A model generated the notes under the pieces. That model did not search any database. It was given only the letters and a program-made list of their open reading frames with translations, and had not been told where the DNA came from. The position numbers and the translations under genes were made by a program. From NCBI GenBank assembly GCA_946482165.1, contig CAMLQS010000263.1:1-7211 (forward strand): a stretch of 7,211 nucleotides of DNA. Reading direction: 5' to 3'. This stretch comes from an uncultured Verrucomicrobiota bacterium. GTDB taxonomy: Bacteria > Verrucomicrobiota > Verrucomicrobiae > Opitutales > Opitutaceae. This document shows positions 1 to 6,000 of the stretch, piece after piece. How positions within the stretch are numbered: position 1 is the stretch's first letter; each line of letters starts with the position of its first letter.

Positions 1-189
1 GTGAAGATGAATCTGAACGGGACGATCACCGATCTCACGCGTGTCGTGGAGGTCTCGACGAACGGCCTCTGGACCTTCTTCCGTCGCGAAGACGGCTCGG
101 TCTACGCGTGCGGCCTGAACAACGTCGGCCAGATCGGCGGCGGGGTGACGGCGAACAAAAATGTCGCGATCTTGGTCACCGAATACTGA
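1..189 (+). CDS. RCC1-repeat protein, C-terminal fragment (5' end off window)
   Basis: The frame is open from the first base to a TGA at 187-189, giving 62 residues. The first codon is GTG, but I read it as an internal valine because the segment begins inside a repeat and has no signal peptide. Residues about 14-50 form one RCC1-type beta-propeller blade: VVEVSTNG, then a DGSVYACGLNNVGQIGGG core matching the family pattern (DGxvyaxGxNxxGQlGxG). RCC1 blades of about 50 residues normally occur in sets of about seven, so most of the protein lies to the left. Bacterial RCC1-repeat proteins are usually large and often secreted; the partner or ligand cannot be told from one blade. The protein ends 12 residues after the repeat with no C-terminal sorting domain. 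It is convergent with the minus-strand cluster and so is not part of it. Confidence 0.85.
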   Translation: MKMNLNGTITDLTRVVEVSTNGLWTFFRREDGSVYACGLNNVGQIGGGVTANKNVAILVTEY

Positions 190-236
190 TCGGACCGACC
201 TCCGCGGGAAGAGGCGAGGCGCCTCTCCTGCGGACG

Positions 237-266
237 GTCGCCGGCGCGAGGAAACGCGCCGCCGGC
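237..266. terminator. GC-rich hairpin between convergent genes, possible bidirectional terminator
   Basis: The arm at 237-248 (GTCGCCGGCGCG) pairs with 255-266 (CGCGCCGCCGGC) around a six-base AGGAAA loop, with 11 of 12 positions paired (one C-C mismatch and one G-U on the + strand). It lies 47 bases after the RCC1 stop and directly after the stop of the minus-strand gene, where a shared terminator would be expected. No T-tract follows on either strand, so it is not a canonical intrinsic terminator; it may only stabilise 3' ends. A second, smaller perfect palindrome (GAGGCGCCTC) lies at 216-225. Confidence 0.45.
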
Positions 267-267
267 C

Positions 268-795
268 TCATTCGACGGCTTGGGCGTCCGCCCACTCGCC
301 GTCGCCTTCACGGATGTCGCGGTCGAGGTAGTCGAACGACAGCCATTCGTAGTGCGGGAGCTTCAGCAGTTCCGCGAATCTCAGGGACGGGGCTTCTTCA
401 ATGACCGCATCGATGGTGTCCAGCGACACGATCCGCATCAGTTCCTCGGAGTCGAACTCCACCCCGAGGCGCTCCAGGTTTTCGGGGGCGTATCGGGAAG
501 GATCGATTTCCACGTCGTTCTCCCACTGGCAGGCGAACCGGCATTTTTCCTCGGCGGCGTCGAAAAGGCTGAACGACCAGCCGTGGTCCTCGGCGGAAAC
601 AAAATGCAGCAACAGGCCCTCGTTCGCCTGTGTGATCGCCGCGTCGGGCTCGAAATTGTTGCGTTCGGCCACGAAGCTTACCCAGCCCTCGCTCGCCGGG
701 AGGACGTAGCCTTTGCGCCCGGCGCGTTTCAGCAGGGAGATCGCCGCGTTCGTGTCGGAAGTTCGCAGGTGGTAGCTTTCGCTGAATTCGCTCAT
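268..795 (-). CDS. Uncharacterised acidic protein, 175 aa
   Basis: I chose the ATG at 793-795 (MSEFSESYHL) over the longer open frame reaching 1068. The extension is arginine- and proline-rich out-of-frame sequence lying over the neighbouring gene, and this ATG overlaps that gene's stop in an ATGA. The product has no signal peptide or membrane segment and is probably cytoplasmic. It is strongly acidic, with about 37 Asp/Glu against 14 Lys/Arg. Visible features are a YVLPASEGWVSFV segment (residues 30-42), a central LLLHFVSAEDHGWSFSLFD core (61-79), a Cys/Trp stretch RFACQWENDVEID (86-98), and a helical acidic C-terminal half ending in WADAQAVE. I do not recognise a named family. The aromatic, acidic character resembles small accessory or immunity-like proteins, but no cognate toxin is present. 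It is the last gene of the minus-strand run and is probably translated by coupling to the membrane-protein gene. Confidence 0.82.
   Translation of the reverse strand: MSEFSESYHLRTSDTNAAISLLKRAGRKGYVLPASEGWVSFVAERNNFEPDAAITQANEGLLLHFVSAEDHGWSFSLFDAAEEKCRFACQWENDVEIDPSRYAPENLERLGVEFDSEELMRIVSLDTIDAVIEEAPSLRFAELLKLPHYEWLSFDYLDRDIREGDGEWADAQAVE
792..795 (-). promoter_or_regulatory. ATGA stop-start overlap (translational coupling)
   Basis: Read on the minus strand, the four bases ATGA hold both the start (ATG) of the acidic 175-residue protein and the stop (TGA) of the 130-residue membrane protein. No Shine-Dalgarno sequence precedes this start (the upstream bases are ACACCCCGCCC). Reinitiation by ribosomes finishing the upstream gene is therefore the likely way it is translated, which would tie the amounts of the two proteins together. 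Confidence 0.6.
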
Positions 796-1184
796 GGGCG
801 GGGTGTCGATTTGTTTTCGGGCTTCAAGATTCCGGCCGTGGCCAAGGTGTTCTCGACCGCTTCGGGGATCATGATCGGCCATGCCGCGAGGCCCGGAAGA
901 AAGTGCCCGAAGCCGACCTTCGGCGTGTCGGGGCCGGGGGCTTTCCGCCGCTGGAAGAGCGCCCACGCGGTGTAGATCACTCCACCCGCGAGACCGAACG
1001 AAACCCACGCGACTGCGACCGCGCGCCATCCGGCAATGAAGAGGAAAACGAGCGGGCTGACATAGCACGCCAGCAGGCCGAGGTTCCGATAGCCGCGGAT
1101 GCCGGGATTGACGGAGAGCGAGAAGCCGGTCGTCCAGACGGTGGCGGCGAGCAAGGTGACGAAGAGCGGGATCGAGACGGTCAT
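792..1184 (-). CDS. Small integral membrane protein of unknown function, 130 aa
   Basis: The ATG at 1182-1184 is the first start available in this frame; the codons just upstream are ordinary coding-like triplets without a start. Three hydrophobic helices are visible: residues about 5-23 (IPLFVTLLAATVWTTGFSL), 35-53 (LGLLACYVSPLVFLFIAGW) and 55-77 (AVAVAWVSFGLAGGVIYTAWALF). A basic QRRK cluster at 78-81 suggests the following stretch faces the cytoplasm. The C-terminal part contains a less hydrophobic GHFLPGLAAWPIMIPEAVE segment (93-111) that may be an amphipathic or re-entrant helix, then a polar tail. I do not recognise a family or any catalytic motif. Its coding region overlaps the downstream acidic protein by four bases, which suggests the two act together or need matched expression. 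A gap of 79 bases separates it from the YajG-like lipoprotein upstream. Confidence 0.78.
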   Translation of the reverse strand: MTVSIPLFVTLLAATVWTTGFSLSVNPGIRGYRNLGLLACYVSPLVFLFIAGWRAVAVAWVSFGLAGGVIYTAWALFQRRKAPGPDTPKVGFGHFLPGLAAWPIMIPEAVENTLATAGILKPENKSTPRP

Positions 1185-1263
1185 GGGTTCACGGCCGGGC
1201 GTGGGGACGAGGAGACGTGGCGAAGGGCGCGTATGGACTCGGACCGGTGGGTGAAGCAGCGGA

Positions 1264-1905
1264 TCAAAGACCGGCGTCTTTCAGCTGGGGGCCGGCTTTG
1301 ACCAGGAAGTCTTCGAAGGCGCGCTGATAGGCGAGCTGCCAGTTGGCGTCGCTCGCGACCTGTCCTTTGTTGATGCCGTAGCCGCGGATGACGACCGTCT
1401 TTGCATCCGAACTCCGCTTCACGGCGAGGGTGCAATAGACGCGCGACTCGAAGGAGACGGCCCACATGCCGGGGGTGAACCAAGCCCAGAATTCGTTGAT
1501 CTCGGCGTCGATGGTTTTGTCGGAGGCATCCGAGGCCACGGAGTAGCCGTTGCGCTTGAGGGATTCGGTAAGGAGTTCGCGGGTGAGGACGACGACGGAG
1601 CGGTCTTGGGGCAGGGCGATGTCGCCCATCGCCTTGCCGTAGCCGTTGCGCTGCCGGCCGATCATGCCGGCCTTTGCGGTGGCGTCCAGGGTGGTGACAT
1701 CGCCATCGATGGAAGGAGTGGATGGATCGCTCGGTTTGTTTTGGAAGAGGCGCTTGTCCTCGATCAGGCCGATGGTGACGGAGCCTTGGGCGGCGGGATA
1801 GCTCGCGGCGCGCGGCACGGAGAGGTCGACGGTGCGACGACCGAGCACGCAGCCGGAGTTTAGAAGCGCCGCGGCGGCGGCGAGGATGAACAGGTATTTC
1901 TTCAT
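1264..1905 (-). CDS. YajG-like outer-membrane lipoprotein, 213 aa
   Basis: The start is the ATG at 1903-1905, which gives a clear lipoprotein signal peptide: MKKY, a hydrophobic run FILAAAAALL, and LNSGC with Cys19 as the likely lipidated residue. Asn at position -3 is unusual for a lipobox. The longer open frame to 2085 overlaps the DUF1877 gene and has no signal-like sequence. The mature protein has GSVTIGLIEDKR (41-52), a DPSTPSID stretch (60-67), and MIGRQRNGYGKAMGDIALP (81-99). These are followed by the helix VVLTRELLTESLKRNGYSV (105-123) and beta strands around DAEINEFWAWF (133-143) and ESRVYCTLAVKR (153-164). The arrangement of a helix ending in GY.V, then an i..I..F strand and a conserved C-terminal helix (NWQLAYQRAFEDFLVKA) matches the general plan of E. 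coli YajG-type lipoproteins. The role of that family is poorly defined. Assignment to the family is by eye. Confidence 0.85.
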   Translation of the reverse strand: MKKYLFILAAAAALLNSGCVLGRRTVDLSVPRAASYPAAQGSVTIGLIEDKRLFQNKPSDPSTPSIDGDVTTLDATAKAGMIGRQRNGYGKAMGDIALPQDRSVVVLTRELLTESLKRNGYSVASDASDKTIDAEINEFWAWFTPGMWAVSFESRVYCTLAVKRSSDAKTVVIRGYGINKGQVASDANWQLAYQRAFEDFLVKAGPQLKDAGL

Positions 1906-1942
1906 TTGGGCGGAAAGGAGAAGGTGGGGGAATCGGCGCGTT

Positions 1943-2446
1943 TTACTGGTCGGCGGTGAAAAGGACGCAGCGTTCGGCGGCCATGGCGCGTTGGTAGAAA
2001 GCCCGGATATCGCACAGGTAAGACCAGGAATACTCGAAGTCTTCCGTGCTCTTGGGAAAGCCGTAGCGCGTGGCGTCCATCTCATCGTAGCGGCGGCGGA
2101 ATTCGTCCTTGGTCAGCGTCTGAAGGGCGTGGGCAACCGCGCCGACCGCGAGAGGCAGCTTGAGCGACATGATGTAGTCGCTTTTGAAGTAGAGCGGTTC
2201 GCCTCCCAAGATGACGAAGCGAAGCGGTTCGGGGCCGGTGGTGTAGCTGAGCTCGCCGTCACCGAGGGCGCGGTGGATTGCGTCCCAAGCTTTGTCGGAT
2301 TCGCAAAGAAACTCCGCGTGCTCGCCGAAATAAAGCTCCTCCAGTTCCTCCTGCAAATACTCCAGGCGCTCTGCGTCGGTCTCAAGCGACTCGAACCTGT
2401 CGATTTCGGCGTCGGTCAGCGCAAAGTGAATGCCACGACATGACAT
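1943..2446 (-). CDS. DUF1877 (YfbM-family) protein, 167 aa
   Basis: The ATG at 2444-2446 gives the characteristic family start MSCRGIHFAL; the frame stays open upstream to 2548 but that part is not family-like. Landmarks of DUF1877, the family of E. coli YfbM, are visible in order: CESDKAWDAIHRALGDGEL (48-66), RFVILGGEPLYFKSDYIMSLK (76-96), the EFRRRYDEMD helix (115-124), a DFEYSWSYL aromatic segment (136-144), and the C-terminal RCVLFTADQ. The length is as expected (about 160-170 residues) and nothing looks broken. The protein is acidic (roughly 33 Asp/Glu against 17 Lys/Arg), without signal peptide or membrane helix, so cytoplasmic. A member of this family has a solved structure, but as far as I know no biochemical function is established. 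It sits 41 bases after the upstream lipoprotein gene and 37 bases before the YajG-like gene, as in an operon. Confidence 0.92.
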   Translation of the reverse strand: MSCRGIHFALTDAEIDRFESLETDAERLEYLQEELEELYFGEHAEFLCESDKAWDAIHRALGDGELSYTTGPEPLRFVILGGEPLYFKSDYIMSLKLPLAVGAVAHALQTLTKDEFRRRYDEMDATRYGFPKSTEDFEYSWSYLCDIRAFYQRAMAAERCVLFTADQ

Positions 2447-2487
2447 GGTAATGGAGATTGTTGCACGGGCCTGAGCTGCAAGATGGT

Positions 2488-3018
2488 TTATCCCGGGCCG
2501 GTTAACTTGAGCGCCTTTTTCACGAGTGGCTTGGTTTGCCCGCTCCAAATGGAGGCCTGATAGATCTCCTCCATGCCGCCGTCGGCGAAGATGATTTCGA
2601 ATCTGAAGATCTTCTCGGTGTCACCGGGGGCGGAGAGCCAGTCCAGCGACGAGTCGCCGGCGCGACGCGGGGTGGATTCGCCTTTCCAGTAACCGGTGGT
2701 GTCGAACGTCAGGTTAGGATCTTCGACCAAGGTGACGGCGGTGGGGCCGGTGACATCCTCGACCGTGACGGCGCGAAGCGCTTGGTTGGATTTTGAGGTG
2801 AAGCCGAACACGTAAATCAGCTCGGCCTTGTCGCCATCGATCATGAAGCCGGTGACGTCGATTTTGATGCGTGCCGTTTCCGACGAGCGGGCACCGGCCG
2901 CGTAGACAGGCAACCGGACGGTTTTCCCGCCCGCGACCTGATAGGTGCGAAGCGAGGCTTGAGGCGTTGCGCAGCTTGCGAAGAGCAGCGGGAGCGCGAG
3001 AAGGATGTGTTTTTTCAC
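2488..3018 (-). CDS. Lipoprotein of unknown function, 176 aa
   Basis: The start codon is GTG (3016-3018). It is preferred because translation from it gives a complete lipoprotein signal: MKKH, hydrophobic ILLALPLLFA, and a good lipobox LFASC with Cys16. Ala follows the cysteine, which in enteric rules is compatible with outer-membrane delivery. The mature region looks mostly beta: ARIKIDVTGFMIDGDKAELIY (49-69), a polar turn, ALRAVTVEDVTGPTAVTLVED (80-100), then TGYWKGES (107-114), and KIFRFEIIFADGG (136-148). It closes with a basic helix VKKALKL near the C-terminus. This reads like a single Ig-like or C2-like beta sandwich anchored to a membrane, but I do not recognise a family. It begins 59 bases after the stop of the giant modular protein, with no evident terminator between, so the two may share a transcript. 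Confidence 0.87.
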   Translation of the reverse strand: MKKHILLALPLLFASCATPQASLRTYQVAGGKTVRLPVYAAGARSSETARIKIDVTGFMIDGDKAELIYVFGFTSKSNQALRAVTVEDVTGPTAVTLVEDPNLTFDTTGYWKGESTPRRAGDSSLDWLSAPGDTEKIFRFEIIFADGGMEEIYQASIWSGQTKPLVKKALKLTGPG

Positions 3019-3025
3019 GGGTGAA
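3014..3025. repeat. Inverted repeat TTCAC-GG-GTGAA over a start codon
   Basis: A perfect 5-base inverted repeat with a 2-base centre covers the GTG start of the lipoprotein gene (start codon at 3016-3018). The centre is too short for a good RNA hairpin, so if it has meaning it would be as a protein-binding site or by chance. Part of it is fixed by the start codon and the second codon. Confidence 0.2.
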
Positions 3026-3077
3026 GACAGTAACGGCGGACGTGGCGATCGGCGCGTTTCCGTGGCACGGGTCGCGC

Positions 3078-6000
3078 TCAGGGCGCGGGCGGCTCTTCGG
3101 TCGGGAGTTCGGGTTCGGTGATTTCGACCGCTCCTGATTGCAGAAGACCTTTGGCATCGGGGAGGATGAAGTAGCCGCCGACGAGGTCCTGGCCGTCGCC
3201 CAGCGGGTCTTGGACGAACATGGCGCGGAATTTCTGGGTGCGAAGCACTTTGGTCCCGGTCGTGTCGAGGATGGCTGCGGAGCCGGTGACGAGGCCGGTC
3301 TTGGCGTCGAGTTTGACGGCAACCCGGTTGGGATTGTCGGGAGTGCCGGCTTTGGGGGCGGCGAGTCCGGTGGCGGTGGGCGTGAGTATTTGCTCGATGG
3401 GTTTGGATAGGCGGGAGAGGCCGCCGCCATACAGCAGGAAGTCGGCACGGTGCTCCGCGTTCTCAAGTGGGGCGAGGGGAGGCAGATTCCGGCCGGTGGC
3501 GGGAAGTGGCGCCCCGAGCACAACAACCTGCTGCCGGAAGCCATCGCGATAGGCGGCCGCTTTTCGGTTGGTGTATTTCTCCCAGGAAACAAAGCCGGCG
3601 ATCCACGGGTTGGGCGCGACGACATCGCGGTCCAATTGAAGAAGTCCCCATAGATGAAACCCATCGTGTGGAAAGAAAACGGGAACGACGCCGTCGCGCG
3701 AGACGCTCGTGTTGGTCGTGAAACGATTACCGAGCGCCGTCTCCCCAACCACGGTCACTCTGCCATCCACGGAAAGATCGAGGCGAAGAAAGCCCGCGCC
3801 GTCGGGAGCGAGATTGACGGACGGTTCTTCGGGATCGCCAAAAGCGAGGGCCGTGTATCGTCCGGCAAAGGGGTGCGGAAATGCTTTGTCATGGGAGATG
3901 CCAAGACCGGTTTCAGGAAGCGGCTTCGAATGGAACTCGTAGATGGAAAGCCAGAGCTGGCACTGGTCGGTGAGCGTATCCCAGTAGAGCGAGCCGAAAA
4001 CCCCGACCCCGTCGATCGTGGTCCGAAAATTGCCCGTGCGGATATCGGAATAGTCGGAGGCTCCGGCGCGCGGGATCTTAACCGCGAACGAGCCGGTCCC
4101 CACGAAGGTGCGCACGTAGCCGGTGAAGCGCTCGCCGGAACGGGAGATCTGCCAGGCGCCGACCAATGGATCGAGGTCGAGCTCCTGCAGGCCGGAATAA
4201 CGGCCGTGGTTTCTCTCAAGGCTCGCCGCGGCGACTCGGAAGTTGATCGTGTGTTCGATGTAGCCGCCGGCGTTGGAAACCTTGATTTTGACGGCGTAAC
4301 GTCCGGGCAGTTCCACCGTGCCGGAAATCGTTTGGGTTTCCCGGTCGAGGACGAGACCCCGGGGGATGTCCGAGACTTCCCATTCGAGCGATTGTCCCGA
4401 GACCGGAATCGAGAGCGCGACGGCCGCTCCCTCGCGCAACGATTGCGCCGGCGGCCAGGCCGTCGCGTCGTAGGCGGGCCGGGTGATGGTGGTGGTGATG
4501 GTGACCGGTTGGCTCCAGTGACTGAAGGCGCCGACTCGTTCTGCGCGCGCCCGCACTTCGTAGGTCGTCTCCGGCGAAAGCCCGAGAAGGCGGAATGAGT
4601 TCGAGTAGAGATCGCGTGCGCCGGCGTAAGTCCACGGATCGTCCGATCCCGCGCGGCGATAAGAGAAGGCTTGATCGATCTGGGTGGAATAGAAGCCGCC
4701 GTAGTTCGGCGCTCGCTCCCAGGCGAAGTCGGCTTCCGTGTCGACGACGGCGACAGGGCGGATGGCGACTTCCGAGACCAAGGGAAGTGAATCGACTGAG
4801 ACGAATCGGAGGCTGTCTTCATAGACGACGAGTTTTCGCGAAACCGCGTCGTAATGGCGTGGGCGCGCCGGATGATAATCGGGAAGAATGCGCGCCTCCC
4901 GATAATTCTCGCCTTGGTAGATCAGGCTTGGCCCCACCATCGCAGAGCCGTCGGCGGCGATGGCGACGATGGGGTCGTTGAGGTCCGCGATTTGGCCGAG
5001 GGATTCATCGCAGACGACGCCATTGGCGACGAATCGGAAGGGGCGGATGCTCCTAAGCGGGGCGCTCCGATGGTAGTTGGACACGACGAAATCGGTCGCG
5101 GCGGATTGCGTGAGCGATGCGCCGTCCCGTGCCAGGCGCCGAAGAGTGAAAGACAAGGTCGGAAACTCCGAGGAATAGTCGGTGTCGAGGGCGTAGACGG
5201 TCGTCTGGTCCTCGCTCAATACGCAGCGTTCGCCGTGCGCGCGGCCATTGAGCACGAGGTCGTATCGGGAGGTCCGGGGATCGTAGTGCAGAAAACTGCT
5301 GTATGGATCGGAGATCCAAACACGACCGTCCTCCGACGAACGCACGTCGTGGGCGGTCGGGGTGACGTAGCCGGCCGCGACCGCCGGAAGGGTGAACACG
5401 CGTTTGAATGACAGGGTTTCGGGATCTATTTCCGCGACGCAGTTGGCGTTGATGGCGTAGACGGGATTTGCACCATCGGTGACGGAGAGGGTGGGCTTGT
5501 TCCAGGTGGAATAGAACTCCGGGACGGGAAGGGGACGACAAAGAGCAATTTGCTCGGAAGCGGTGTCGATGGATAGGAGGAATCGCCCGGCGGTTCCCGA
5601 CTCGTCATGGACGGAGGGACCGATCGCGATGAGACGTCCTGCGTCCCGCAGCACCTTCATCGTTTCAATGTCGAGCGGCCGAACCTTGATGTTGAGAGTG
5701 ACCGGCACTGCACCTTCTGTGGTTGTCAGGCGGAGTCGCGCCTCGTGTGTGCCGGTGCCAAGAGCGAGGGCGTCAACTGAAATTTCGGCTTTGCCAGGAC
5801 CCGAGCCCGAGCCTTGTCGAACCGAGATCCACGGCGTTTCGGAGACGAGGCTCCACTGGACCTGCGAATCGGAGGCGAGCACCGACAGCGCGACGTCGCG
5901 TCTTCTCGCGCCGACGATGGTTTCGAAGCCAAGCGGGAGACCATCGATTCGGGCGTGAGAGACTCCGAACCGCTGAACCTCGCCGACTTGTGTGCGCGTT

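Noticed and set aside
280..975. 231-codon + strand open frame opposite the acidic and membrane proteins
   Set aside because: It is antisense to two real genes and shows repetitive Val/Gly/Phe/Arg composition with no recognisable motif.
796..1068. N-terminal extension of the acidic 175-residue protein
   Set aside because: The 91 extra codons are Arg/Pro-rich shadow sequence of the overlapping membrane-protein gene; the ATG at 793-795 fits the stop-start overlap.
1185..1263. Possible promoter in the largest gap of the cluster
   Set aside because: I found no convincing -35/-10 pair on the minus strand (TTGATC is present but without a suitably spaced TATAAT-like box).
1906..2085. N-terminal extension of the YajG-like lipoprotein
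   Set aside because: It would overlap the DUF1877 gene and bury a clear MKKY... lipoprotein signal peptide 60 residues into the protein.
3060..3070. CCGTGGCACGG palindrome in the gap after the giant gene
   Set aside because: A one-base centre cannot form a hairpin loop and there is no T-tract, so I do not call a terminator; a short GC-rich palindrome is likely by chance.
2714..3748. 344-codon minus-strand open frame across the end of the giant gene and the lipoprotein
   Set aside because: It is made of Ser/Pro/Arg-rich low-complexity residues in a shifted frame and crosses two well-supported genes; it does not indicate a frameshifted fusion.
3654..4598. Long open frame (314 codons) on the + strand
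   Set aside because: It lies wholly antisense to the giant gene, is rich in Arg, Gly, Asp and Val without any domain, and is explained by high GC at codon position 3 of the real gene.
4216..4635. Histidine run in an alternative minus-strand frame, resembling a metal-binding stretch
   Set aside because: It is the shifted-frame reading of the GGT/GAT simple repeat that encodes VTITTTIT in the real frame.
3755..4822. 355-codon open frame on the minus strand in another frame
   Set aside because: It overlaps the giant gene, is dominated by Ser, Pro and Arg, and has no fold-like pattern; the alternative frame has clear FN3 and Ig motifs.
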